Positions 25,371 through 37,428 of a DNA stretch of 64,000 bases are shown here, piece after piece. The position numbers and the translations under genes are program-made. Origin of the DNA: Hoplostethus atlanticus (Eukaryota; Chordata; Actinopteri; Trachichthyiformes; Trachichthyidae); assembly GCA_034670405.1 (NCBI GenBank), contig JAXDDX010000004.1, positions 6,299,001 through 6,363,000 of the forward strand. Direction: 5' to 3'. The notes below the pieces were generated by a model, which made no database searches, was not told the origin of the DNA, and saw nothing but the letters and a program-made list of their open reading frames with translations. Every line of letters starts with the position of its first letter. Within the stretch, counting starts at the first letter, position 1.

Positions 25371-28244
25371 TGATACTGTGCAATACACTAGCAGATGGAG
25401 CCCTGAGTGACAGGCACTGGCAGAGGAAGGTTACATCATTTAAATAAATGTGACACGCTGCCAGACTTTAATGACATCAGATTTTAGTTCCACCTCTGTG
25501 TTTTATGCCACACACACACACACACAGTCACTGACAGACACACACACACACACACAGTCGATCTCACCCCTCTGTTTGCTAGTTTGTGTTTGCAAGGCTC
25601 GGCTGCCATTGAAATGACATTTACGGTAATGCTGATCTTGATTATGACGTTTATTTCAACTAATGTATCCTCAACATCAGAGTACTGTCTCATTCACACA
25701 CAAAAGTATTATTCTACAGCCCCGCCAACCATATGCCATTGAAAACTGATTATTAGATGTGATTAATGTGTATCATCCGCAATTACTGGACTGTAATTGA
25801 ACACAGTGGCCGTTTTTTGGCGCTGCTCCCTGACAGCGGACATGTGCCGACCGGACTCAAAAGCTAAAAAAAGGCCAAGCAGCTGCAGACGCAGACACGA
25901 CTCCCGCGTTCGTGCGCTTGAGCCAAAGAAGCATTATAAATGTTGAAAGTATATTTCACTGTATTGTTTACTTAGAAGTCCCCAGATGTTGTGAACATGT
26001 GGAGGTTTTATATGGTAGTTAACGGCAGGTCACGCTTGGACTGCCTCTCCCTCAGAAACAATTAATAAACCATAAACAGTCTAATGTCCTCTCCGCTGAG
26101 CGTTCGGGTTCGTACGGCTTCCACCACGCTGGGGAAGAAAGGCAAAAGGAAAATCCGCGAGGGGTGGGAGGTGTGAGCGTCGGGGGGGGGGGCTCTTTTA
26201 ACTCTTTTACAACTCCTGCGCCACAAAGCTACAGTCGTACAAATACGGTGCCGTGCTTGACCTTGCAGCGTGGAGACAGTCTGCAGATCACGGTGTTGAA
26301 CTTCCTGTCCCGGGCTCCTGTTTTTCTTCTGCTGCTGTACACGGACACTTAATCCAAAGAGAGTAGTTTGTTTCAAGTGGGGCTTGTTCAAACATGATAC
26401 AAGTAAATATAGCTGTTGTCTGGTGGTGGCGGAGGAGTGTGAGGAGGCGTCTGGTCTGATCGGTGCGCCGTGAAAGGCTCCATTGAGCGCAGGAATTTGG
26501 TGCATGCAACATGTCCAATTATAAATGTATGACTGGATTATTAGATCACAACTTTGAAAGCTAAGATGGAAAGTTCATTACAACCCAAACTGGGAAAGGT
26601 GGAACATTTTTTCACCTGTGGAAAACAAGGTTGATCCTCCTTTTGAACTAGTCTAGATAAAACATTTTTAAAAAAGGTTATTAATATTGATAAACATCTA
26701 AAAACATGAGCTGAGCTTGAGGTGGCATCATCACTAGGCCCCGGGGAGCTAGTGTTGTGAGTTTCATCACACATGGCTTATTCCTTACCCAGGATCCTCT
26801 AGCGGGAGGTGAGAGGTCACCCAGTCATCAGAGGAAGCCATCACTGAGTAGCTGACCCCTCCTCTGGCCCCCACCTTTCATCTGTCTCTCTGATTAGTTT
26901 GCTCATGTGACAGATAGCAACTTAAAATGAAACGCCCCGGGAGAATCTCTCAAGATATATATATATATATCTATACAGTTCTGCTAGTGAGTGCACTTTC
27001 AATTACAGGAAGAAGAGTGGTGGGCCTTTAGATGTCCACTACTCCTTGCTGGCTTAGTGCTCTGCTAGTTCTGCTAGCTTCTGGAGAGTAAATCCATCTA
27101 CTTGGCTTTAGTGGTGTATCAGGTGTCCTCCATGCTTGTCTCTCATGTGAGATTGGTGTGTACCTACCCTGCAGCGGCAGATGGGGCCCTGCTTAATGTG
27201 GAGGCATTCAAGATGGTGATAATTCAAGACCAGGTGGCCAAGCAAAGGCTCTCAAGTTTGTCAAAATCTAGGTGTTATGTAATGGGCGGTCACACAGGTT
27301 TAAAATAACCCCCATAGCCCCTATATGTCTGACCGGCCACCGGTGGTCAAGTGTGTGCAAGAGGGAAGGAAGTAGCTTTTTTGCACTGTTTTCAGTTTGC
27401 AGCTGAAATGAAACACAGGCTATATTGTTTGTTCCCACATCAAGTTATCCGTTATCAATTGTCTACATATTTGAAACAATGCAGATCTTAGTCTTGACCC
27501 GCTGTGGAGAACTGACAAAAGGAAAGAAGTCACGGGTTAAAAGACAGGTATTTTTTTATACTTGATTTCAAGATCTCCATTCACTTTGCACTTAGAAGGA
27601 ATGCGTGCTTGCGTGTTGATGCAGTCGTCAGGGGGTGATTTGGCTGATCTACGAAGAGACCCTATTGCTCATCAGAAAGCTATCCACCATGCTGATTGAA
27701 TCATATGTAGAGCCGCTGGGATAATTGGTCGCAGGCCTGCCAGGTCAATGGCCTTTGATTGGGACACGGTATGAACTCTAGGATTTCCACTGAGCCGAGT
27801 ACTCTCATGCCCTCGGTCTGTCTCAAGATCTCTCCTCGCTCCACGACACATTCTCACTCTGTTCTTTAAGCTTTCTGTGTTGCACTCGTTGCTCTCTCTC
27901 TCTCGTTTCTTCCTTTTTCAGACTTGATCAGATTTTCTTTTTTTTTTTTTCCTCTCACTGTTTCTTTCTGGTCTCCTTTTTCTCTCTCTCTCTCCCTCTC
28001 TATATTTCCCTGGCCTCTCCCTGGCCTCAGCCCGGGGGCCCTCTGCTTGTTGAAAGGTAACAGAATCTTCCGGAATGACCCACTGAAATCGCCCGGGTTG
28101 ATTCACTGATGTTTCTGTCAGGGAGAAGCACAAAGTATAGAACTGTTGTTTCCCCCCACAAAACTGGAGGTGTCCATTACAGTACAGACCTGTGTAGGGT
28201 GACCTGTTTGAACGTGACAGAGAGCAGAGAGGAGGTCAGTACAT

Positions 28245-28277
<33 letters not shown>
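28245..28277 (+). repeat. (CA)n microsatellite
   Basis: About 16 uninterrupted CA units. Confidence 0.95.
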
Positions 28278-28283
<6 letters not shown>

Positions 28284-28945
28284 TATTTCCAGGAAGAAGA
28301 GAAACCTTGTCTGAGACACCTGTTCATTTTGCCGTTAAGTTTGAAAGTTTGAAACATGTGGCTCGGCTAGGGGAGCTGTAACTCTGCCAAACGCTTGAAT
28401 ATACAAGTTCAGCTGTGCACTGTAACTTTTAACACTTCACAGTGAAAATCAAAGCCTTGGCACTCCTCCGCTGAGCAACTTGGTTCCCCTCCATTACCTC
28501 TCCCCAGAAAAAGAGAAGGAGAAAGAAAGAGAGAGAGAGAGAGAGAGAAAGAAGCAGAGAGGGATAAAAAGAGAGAGGATATGAACTTGAATACCTTCCA
28601 GAAGGAGCATGGCAAAAATACCTGCAGTGAGTTTTCAAAACCACGAAGCCTCTTTCATCTGACTGTTTTGGCATCGCGGGGGTGGCAGCCTCGACACTGA
28701 CCATAACATAGGTATGCCTAATCCTCTTTTATCTACAATATCGCACAAAGGGGGTATCTGTCCGAGTGAAGAGGGAGACTCTGTAGACATAAAAGGATGA
28801 CGGGGGAGCGTTGCATGTCTGTACCAACATTGTCCTGGTCCTTATTATTCTTTGCACATAGCTTAAAGTCTAAACAAGACCCGCTTCCTGAGGAGGACTG
28901 CTGTGCGCTCGCTGCACTCATGCTGGCCCTGGTGTTGTTCTGCTC

Positions 28946-28948
<3 letters not shown>

Positions 28949-29004
<56 letters not shown>
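28949..29004 (+). repeat. (GT)28 microsatellite
   Basis: About 56 bp of perfect GT, the longest uninterrupted GT dinucleotide tract in the window. Confidence 0.95.
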
Positions 29005-29006
<2 letters not shown>

Positions 29007-30293
29007 TTAGAGGCCGCTGTGCTGTTGAGATGACCCTGCTTTCTTTCTATAGGGGCTTTCACTCTGCAAGAGCTCAGCCCCTGTAAAGAGGGAGCCTGTG
29101 CTGGTACCTCTTTTTGCCTCTCTCTTGCAGGCGTTTCTTCTCTTTCATACTCTCCATTCTCTCTCTCTCTCTCTTGCTTTTTCTCTCTCTTGCTCTCTCT
29201 CTCTCTTGCTTTCTCTCTCTCTCTCTCTCTCTCTCCATGCAGCAGCAGCTTTGAGTACTTCCAGCTGCCGACATTGAATACCGCCTCCCACACACGCATG
29301 GACTCACAGCACATACACACAGGTACACATTAGTCCAGTATAGAACATATGCACATGCACGTGCACGCGCACACACACACGTCCTTCATTTACTGAAATG
29401 CCTGCAGTAGTTTCTCTGCATCTGTCCCTCTGCCCATTATGTATGTGGTGTATTTATGCTGCATGTTGCGTCTATGTGTCTGCACACACTCCGGTCCCAC
29501 CAGCCCCATCTATCCTCCCATGTCTGTTCCCCCAGACGGGGTGGATGTGCGTGATGATTTATTGTCCATATCCAATCTAGACCCTCCAGTCTCCTCACAG
29601 AGGCCGGGTCACAGGCTTTAGCGATACAGTAGGTAACTGGCCAAGGAAAACACCTCGCAGCGTGTCGCTCTCTCCCCTCTCCACGGAGAAAGTGCCAGCT
29701 AAGCAAAAAAACAAAACAAAACAAAAAAAGAAAAACAAGGAGGGGGAATGCAGATCCAATTCCCCGTCAAAGAGCAGCCAGTGTCTGTGTCTCTCAGGCT
29801 AATTACCGCATTCTGAGTTAGATAGGGAGGAGAAGACACATCCACATGCACGCACGGCTGAACAGACACATAGAAACGCACACACACCCACACACACACA
29901 CACACAGGAGAAACACTAGAGTCCCTCAGTAGCAGCAGTGTGTCTGTCAGTTCTTTCATCATGTTATGAAATAAGAGGAGAGCACCAGAGGGACCTGTTG
30001 CCGGGCTATAAGACTGAAGCAGCCCAGGGAAAAAATGGTAATGCAAGCGAGAGGGGCGGCAGGGGTCTGCCGGGGTGTAACCATAGCTGCTAAACTTGCA
30101 TTCAGGCCTTTTCCAGAGCTGGGCTCGGGGTATGCAGGCGACCTAGGGGCTGGAGACTTAGGGAGGACTTTAAGCCTCTTTGTCAAGCTCCTTGGAGCTC
30201 AGTCGACCGCTGTGAGGGGGCCGAGGCATGCAGCTGTCTAGCAACAAGAACCCCTCATACCACAGATACTGCTGGCCTGTGGTTTAGGAGGAG

Positions 30294-30295
<2 letters not shown>

Positions 30296-30324
<29 letters not shown>
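30296..30324 (+). repeat. (GT)n microsatellite
   Basis: About 14 uninterrupted GT units. Confidence 0.9.
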
Positions 30325-30325
<1 letters not shown>

Positions 30326-32131
30326 CTGAACATGTGTATGTAAATGTTTGGTTGCTTATTAAAAGCACACCAGGTGAGACACACCTGTCATGTGCTAGTA
30401 AGTAAAACTATTATATTTGGTTGTGCTGTTTCTTACTAAATAATTTAGTTGTTTGACAATTATAGTATTTTTTATTGCAGTCAACACATTTCTCTTTTCC
30501 CACAGTACTGTTGAGCAATTGAACACAATCATGCAAAAATATCTATTTCCAGTCTTATCCAGTCTTATGACTACTTCCTGTTTGTGCATTTTGCTGTGAT
30601 GCCATAGACATTCTTATCATGTTCCAGGAAATGTGTTTATGTATGTATATGTGAACTGATAAAAATCATCCAACATATTTATAGATACAAAATAATAAAA
30701 TAAAAATGTAAAATATAATATTGAACACAAATAAAATAATAATAATGAGGCCCTAAATCTTAGTTGATCAAGAACCTAATGAAGTATCATTGTTTTCATA
30801 TGTTGCCTTATAGCATTAATGAAAAGCGACATATGCAATGACAGTCATTTATCAAGGCTTGAAATCATTTACCATGCATCTAAAAAACACCCCGTTTACG
30901 TAACGTCCTCTGAAATGGCCATAAAGTCGTCTTCTTAAGCCTCGTGACGTGCACTGCAGACGGAGCCGGAGACACCGGACAACACCGTAGACCTAAGTGA
31001 TGTCTTTCCATGAAAGTATTATCGGTGAAACTAACACCTTCGTCGGAATGCCACACACCCGCCTGGAGACATGGAGGAGCTAGTTTATGAAGCCCGTCCC
31101 CGCACTGCTGCAAATGAGCCATGGTGAATTCTTCACTGCCAGTCAATCCCTGGGGAGGCAGTCAAGAAAACCCTATTATATTTGGGGGCAGGCACCGCTC
31201 AAACTGACAGCAACTGCTGCGACAGCAAAGCTTGCAGAAAGAGAGAGAGAGAGACAGAGAGCGAGAGGGGGAGAGAGAGAGAGAGAGAGGGAGAGGGAGA
31301 TGTATGTCCACCATCTCTACATGACAGCAGAGTGAATTGCACACAAGTTGGTCTGGTTTTTCTGTGGATGGGAGAGCTGGACAAAGTACAATGAACTTTA
31401 CGAATCAATCGCTGTTTGCTAACACCTCAAATTTAGACTCTTATTTTGTAAATGCTATCGCGTCAGTATCACACAACCCTGCGTTTATAAACCAAGTCCT
31501 TGGAAGTTTCTGTTCAGTTCTTTTGGTTATTGAATAATGTCATTTGAGCAGTAATGTAAATTCCAGGGGGGATGTTGAAATTAGCCTCCTTCTCCCTAAT
31601 GTTAGACTCTGTGTTTTAAGGGCCAGGCAGCCAGCAGAATAATGGCTTCATTGATTCCTGCTGTCGCTCTGTGTTCAAACCAATTGGTTTGCCATTGCAT
31701 AATTCTTCAGTTTAAGATGATTTATTCATTTTCGAGTCCCTTTAAAGTCGGCACACCATAGTCATTAACCTCAATCCCCCAAATTGCACGCACACACACA
31801 CACACACACGCACGCACAAACCTATGAAATTCAAGCTACAGGAGCAAGGCAATTACTGTGTACATCTGGTCAGAAGTACCTTTCTGCAAAATCGGTAAGA
31901 AACATTAAAGCAGCAGCAAAAAAAAAAGTAACGGAGGGGAAGCAAGGGGAGGAGGAGGCGAGTCCATGAGTGTTGGTTTCAATCTGAGGGATAACATGGG
32001 AAAGGTCAAGTCTGAGTCGGCAGATCACACATAATCACCTCCCACATAATGCTGCTGCCCTACTCTGTAGTAGCTTCCTGATGGGAGGAAGAGATAGACG
32101 GAGGGGAGAGACAGACACATACAAAGGAGAC

Positions 32132-32178
<47 letters not shown>

Positions 32179-33720
32179 GATGAAATGAGAGGAGGAGGAG
32201 GCATTATCATTCCAGCCATCAACCCCAAGGCAGATGTGCTGCTTGTCTTGGGCTGTGAAGGAGTGGCGTCTGACCTTGTTCACCTCGGGCCTAATGAAAG
32301 ATTGACTGACTGACTCACCTCGCTATGCCAAGGTGTATGTATGCTCGACCAAATATTATTGGATGCAGGGCCTGGAAATGATCTAGGAGCTTACGGAGGA
32401 AGGGAAAGGACATCACGTTGTCTGCATGCAGGGTCAGAAAAGATGTTAAAGCCAACCGTGGTTCTGCAGGCAGCACGGTTTATTGAAATGAAAAGAGGTT
32501 GTTCCAATGCTTTGACAGGTAGCGGCACACAGGAGTTTATGTCTGTGCGGAAAAGAGAAACAGATTATTATCCAAAATCTGAGTGTAGAAAAAAAAGCAT
32601 AGAGAAGACGACACAGGTCTTGGCTAAACAATATCTATATATGGATGTGATCACATAGCAGCCGTTTTTGTCATTTTTAATGGTGTGATTGCAGCCGGTG
32701 CGTGTCTCTTTCAAACTTTGGACTTTGATGTGGAATGTGACCGACCAATCAAGTTGCCAGAGAGGAGGGGCTAAAATCTGAGGAAGAGAAGACATAACGG
32801 AAATCAAAATGGAGGTGGGGTTTTTTTCCTGTATCAGTGGTTTAACAAGCTGTCAGGCCCTTGAAACGGGCACTATCTTGCTGGAGCTCTTGGATGAGAT
32901 GAAAAAAACCCTCTATACTTTGTTCTTTCTAAGGAGATGTCATGTACCCCGGTATTCTCCATCTCAGAACGGGCTCCTCATCCTCTTCTTCAAGACCAAA
33001 GCAGAGCTAACTTTCTCTTACACTTTTACGTTCAACACTGTCGTCCCCCCTTTTTTTTTTTTTACTTTAGGTTCGCTAGATTAATTGCAAGTTGTTGTCA
33101 AACGTTGTGTTGCGTAGCTACGACAATGATGTAACGCTCCTAACGCTATACTCTTGCTCTCCCTGTTGCTAGCTCACAGCTACGCCCTCCATTAGAGCAG
33201 CAGAAAAACACCTCATATGTGATCACAGCCTTAGGAGTTAGTCATATAGAACACCATGGATGTGTATTTAGTGGATCTAAACACACACACACACACACAC
33301 ACACACTCAACTCAAACCCCTTTTTTTCTCTTTTCTACACAACTTCTTACAACACACTCTACTGTATATCATGTGGATATTGCAGTGTTACCCTCACACA
33401 AGCAAATACATACACACACAAACAAAACACACACACACACACACTTGATTCAAACACAATATGTGAAGTTCTAGGTCAGTCATTCTCCCCGTGGTGGGGT
33501 GGCGTCACTTCAGGAACTTATAAATCAGCCCTCTCCCGCCCCCTGCCAATGTTCCATTGGTACATATGCAGCAACAACACTTACTTAACAGCCTTGGCTT
33601 GAGTGTGTGAATCATTTTCAATAGGTTTGCACGTGGAGTTTTGAAAAACACGTACAGTGATCGCCACTCATTCAAAATGTTTTTAATTAATATTTGTGCC
33701 TGGAGGTCACTGAGCAAGGA
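30325..33720. other. Upstream desert
   Basis: No supported gene. An AT-rich stretch with AATAAA-like words occupies about 30640-30760. Simple repeats: interrupted (GA)n at 31228-31300, (CA)n at 31787-31810, (GA)n at 32134-32172, T12 at 33050-33063, and (CA)n at 33281-33306 and 33415-33444. Open frames on these tracts encode Arg-Glu or Ser-Leu repeats. Confidence 0.6.
32134..32172 (+). repeat. (GA)n microsatellite
   Basis: About 18 uninterrupted GA units followed by AAAGAGAGG. Confidence 0.95.
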
Positions 33721-33750
33721 TAAGCAGCCATCTTGACTGAGTTCACATAC

Positions 33751-33834
33751 ATGGACAAGCAGCGAGTCGCAGACCTGAAGGCCCTCGTTCAGGAACTAAT
33801 GACAGAAAAGCCAAAGAAAGACACAAAATCATGA
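33751..33834 (+). other. Short ORF of 27 codons with gene-like composition
   Basis: Reads MDKQRVADLKALVQELMTEK and then a Lys/Asp/Ser tail before TGA. The frame is open back to a TAA at 33721-33723. The peptide looks like an amphipathic Lys/Glu-rich helix of the kind that ends many small cytosolic proteins, and an AATAAA follows 66 nt after the stop (33900-33905). There is no convincing polypyrimidine tract upstream for a splice acceptor, the Kozak context is weak (T at -3), and I do not recognise the protein. It could be a terminal exon, the 3' end of a retrocopy, a micropeptide or chance. Confidence 0.25.
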
Positions 33835-33899
33835 TTATTAGCTGTAATATTTAGGTGTGGATGTAAGTAAAATCTGTGGTTCTATTGCTTTGAATTACC

Positions 33900-34110
33900 A
33901 ATAAATGAAATAGAATAACAGACACACAATAACAGTAGAATAACAGTAGAATAACATGCTTCATGCTTTCATAAAGTAATAAAGTAAGTAAGTAAGTGAC
34001 AGAGAAAGTATTGTTTCCTCATATGTGAAGATCACATATATGTGCACATTACCCCTCAATATAAAGCACTTTGAGTATCGACAGTTGATAGAAAAGCGCT
34101 GTGTCATCGT
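33900..34110 (+). mobile_element. Non-LTR retroposon tail-like remnant
   Basis: Positions 34057-34104 contain TATAAAGCACTTTGAGTATC followed by TAGAAAAGCGCT. This is the pattern (AAAGCGCTTTGAGT ... AGAAAAGCGCT) seen at the 3' end of abundant teleost SINE/LINE-derived repeats. Upstream are short tandem words (ATAACAGTAGA twice at about 33931-33955, AAGTAAGTAAGT at about 33983-33997). The element is degraded and its 5' end is not recognisable. The family name is uncertain. Confidence 0.45.
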
Positions 34111-34736
34111 GTCATGTTACACTGCTGTGACATGAATAGGGGTAAACCAGGAAGGAGGAAGTGGGCCAGTAGAGTCACTGCAGGAGAATTGATATGAAAA
34201 CTAAAAATTGCCTACAGAAATGTCTGACGAGGAATGAAACGTCTTTGGAGGTGTCATCCCCGTCGACAATTCAAATTTCAAATTAACGTTCTCCAAATGA
34301 AGTTCTTCCAAATCAACTACGCCAACCTTAAATCATCTCGTGTCAAAATGAATGATTAAGCTCCACGGACATCAAGACGGGTGACTCTTGCTGCCGTGCA
34401 CAATTAGTTCTCCAGTGCCGTCTGGCTGCCTTTACATTGTCAATCAGCAGGCAGTAAACGTTGTCTTTCAGCAGCAGTCTACCTCAGGGGGGGGCTGGCT
34501 TTAAACAACAAAGTCAGCTCTTTGATACCTCCCCTTCTCACCTTTCAGCACAGCCATCCCCCAGACGTAAAAGCACACCTTCCCATAAAACACAGCCACA
34601 AAACACTAATACACCCTCTTTTTTTAGATTTTACGGCCTCTCTTCACACAATTACCCATGATCACACAATCAGCGTTTGATTTTACGACGCAGAGTTGGG
34701 CTGTGAGTGCATGGGTGTGTGTGTGTGTGCCGGGAA

Positions 34737-34765
34737 AGAAGAAGAAGAAGAAGAAGAAGAAGAAG
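34737..34765 (+). repeat. (GAA)n microsatellite
   Basis: About nine to ten uninterrupted GAA units running into GGAAGGGAGGG. It is the only substantial trinucleotide tract outside short CAG/GCA runs. Confidence 0.9.
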
Positions 34766-36344
34766 GAAGGGAGGGTCCAGGCATGTATGTACAGATGCAC
34801 AGACAAGCAGGCTCATATAGACACAAACACCGACATAAACAAACAGAGAGCTGGGCCGAACACACATGCACATGCACACAAACGTGCACACGCACACACA
34901 CACACACACCTCCTCCTCTCTGTGGCCTTTCTCTCCTTGCCCTTGGCTGTTTCCCAGATTCCAGATGACGTCCTGACAGGAGGGCTGAGTGACTGGAGGT
35001 GAGGCTGTGTGATGACAGACCAGGGCCTTTATCAGTGACCAGCACACTGCCAGCTTGCTGTTTGAAGATTAACTGGCAGATTGAAACCCAAAACTGCTGC
35101 CTCTCCTGCTGCCTCTTTACATAGTTCAGTTTTTTTCTTTCTTTTTTTTAACTCCTCGCTGGCTGCCTGGATGTTGCTCTCCGGGTTTTGATGTAATTGG
35201 CCTATTTCCTGCTTATGAAGTTCCCCAGTCTTGTTGTAATTGACTAGTTCCTTTATTGGCTGTGAGACAGGTTAAATGGAAAGCAAATGGAGAGGCAACA
35301 CAGGAAGCTTATAGGCCGAGGCTATCTGATACCCCAATCAGCGAAACCTGGACGCAGAACAGTGAAGTGCTGAGAATGTGGCTGCAGTGATTAGCAGCTA
35401 GCATGAGGATTAGCATGTTAGTCAATGTCCTCTGTTGATGATGTTCCTCCAGTATGGCATCAATTTAGCGGGCTGCTTTGCCAGACAAGGATATTTATCA
35501 TCTATTTTTTTTTCCCCCTTACAGAGTTCTTACAGAGTGAATCCTAATCAGCCAAGGATGTCAAGATCAACTTCCTCTTTTAATGGTTTGATCATGTTGT
35601 TTTGCGGTTTTCACCCCTTGTAATTTGCGTGGTGGGATAGAGATACCCTTATTTAGCTTGTTTCATCACAACACGGCCACGGTAAATGGCATTCAACAAA
35701 GCTGATATTAGGTTCTTTGATGTTTGCCAGAGTAAATGGACTATCAATGCAAAGTATAAAGACTCCTCGATGCTAATTTTCCTCCGGGGGTCTTTGATGG
35801 CGCCAGTAGGAGCTGTGAAGTGTGTTTTGAAAAATTGCATTGGTAAGCCATCCAAATAGCAAAGAATTATAGCCTAGCCACTCAATATACATTTTCAGCC
35901 AGGGGAGAAAAAAAGAAAAAAAAAAATCGAAATTTGGATCACTCTAGTCTATCAGTGGAGGAAATTGGAGCATAAACAAGGTACAGGAAAAAAAAAAAGG
36001 CTTGTCACAGACGGTGCGGGCCAAACCGAACCCCGCCGGCATGGCAGGGATCCAGTTGACTGCCAGGTGACATCATTTGGCATTGTTTCACCACTCCATT
36101 TATTTTATTGTGCTCATTGTCCTCCCTCATTCACGCCATCAAGTGGGTCTTTTTTGTGCCCGGTTGTTTAGGTAGTCCAGGTGCACCGTAGCTAGTGGAG
36201 GCTTCCTGTCTCCCCCAGAAGTCCTTTCAATGCCTCTCCTGCCGCGGGTATTGTCATATCCCACAGGGCATCTGAAAAGAAGCAGCAGCCCTGCGTAAAT
36301 GTCAGAGAGGTGACTTGTTTTTAACTCTTAGCAGGCACCAAATG

Positions 36345-36346
<2 letters not shown>

Positions 36347-36381
<35 letters not shown>
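36347..36381 (+). repeat. (GT)n microsatellite
   Basis: About 17 uninterrupted GT units. Confidence 0.95.
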
Positions 36382-37389
36382 GCCTGAATAAGCCAGCTGC
36401 CTCTTGTGACCTATTAAAGCATTTCCTCACTTTGCTGTGCCGTGCAATTACGACAGTATACTTTTAAGTTCAGATCTGTAATTAGGAACAGCGGTGTGAC
36501 GCCCCCTGTTGAAACATTGTTGTCCCACTACCAGCTTTGTTTAGATAGTGATTTATTTTGCTTGAAGACACTTTTTTTTTTTTTTTCCCCACCCTTACAT
36601 CTAATGTCTTGTCTTTTTGACGAAAAGGCTGACAGTGTGTGACAGCTACGCCGGTTCTTCGTGTATTTTGAGGCTGTAAAAGGTTTGTTTGTGCTTGTAA
36701 TGTTTATAGACTCTGGAGAAAAACAAGCCCGTGTCTCTTGAGCTCTGATGGAAAATTAATTTTCCCTCTACAAGTCAGGAACACAGTCTGAATATGGCCA
36801 AAAATTCAGACGGCCAAATAAAATTCTGTATTGCAGCTTTAAATTGGCTTCGCTGATTCCACCAGCATTTGTGGCGATTTCACACGTTCCAACAGAGCTT
36901 CACACATTCCAGCAAAAAGAGACATTTTATTTTCGATCATAGAGGTGCTACTGTATCACTCACAATGAAGGCTTTATTAACTGGATGCAGTTCTTTTAGC
37001 ACCACAGCAGGACAATGAGACGTATATTGTTAATGACTATAACACGAGCGAGAAGACAAATAGAAGCCGAGCCAGAGAGGAAGCCGCAGAAGTAAAGCCA
37101 CGTCAGGTTCAATTAGACCATCTGAAGAGCTTAGCAGGCAAGAGCTGACAAAGTCCAATTTGTCCAACATATTTCAGGCCACCTTTTCCCACATGTGCTC
37201 GCTGCTCACAGCTTTCAGCACCAGGTTTGGACAAATATTCACACTTTCCCACATAACCCTCTGAGGGGAATGGTGTCCTGGACTTTCACTTGGGGCTGCG
37301 TTTATCTAGGAAAGCCATCAGCCAAGTTTCCTCCACATGTAAGTTAATTCCCTCTCTCTCTCCACACCCCAATTGACTATTAGGAAAAA

Positions 37390-37428
37390 GGAAAAAACGA
37401 CAGTCTTTTTTTGACTGTCTGTTTTTCC
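37390..37428 (+). repeat. Inverted repeat with T7 loop
   Basis: Arms of 16 nt with 14 paired bases. The inner stem is GACAGTC/GACTGTC, then a 2-by-2 mismatch, then GGAAAAA/TTTTTCC. The loop is seven T. Confidence 0.7.

Larger units (their letters stand above)
20711..30295. other. Upstream desert with dense simple repeats
   Basis: No supported gene. Contents beyond the tracts listed separately: C8 at 20742-20749, (CT)n at 22303-22325, GGAGA-type purine tract at 23706-23745, (CA)n at 23491-23510, 25137-25157, 25509-25526 and 25538-25554, A15 at 24831-24845, (AT)n at 26954-26971, (GA)n at 28527-28548, interrupted (CT)n at 29157-29236, an (AAAAC)n-like A-rich run at 29704-29736 and (CA)n at 29878-29907. 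The long open frames at 21578-22039 and 28733-29320 (minus) are translations of these repeats. Confidence 0.65.
34111..37389. other. Upstream desert
   Basis: No supported gene. Simple repeats: (GT)n at 34715-34729, (GAA)n at 34737-34765, (CA)n at 34885-34909, (GT)n at 36347-36381 and a T14 run at 36571-36584. The frames at 34658-35047 on both strands are translations of repeats. Confidence 0.6.

Noticed and set aside
26062-26505. 147-codon minus-strand frame
   Set aside because: Not low-complexity, but no recognisable domain, no promoter or splice context, and its composition matches the flanks.
28733-29320. 195-codon minus-strand frame
   Set aside because: Its bulk is Arg-Glu and Thr-His repeats from adjacent CT and GT microsatellites.
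37214-37234. REST/NRSF (RE1) site
   Set aside because: The left half TTCAGCACC is perfect, but GGACA follows after a 6-bp spacer and the right half is incomplete, so it does not fit the canonical RE1.
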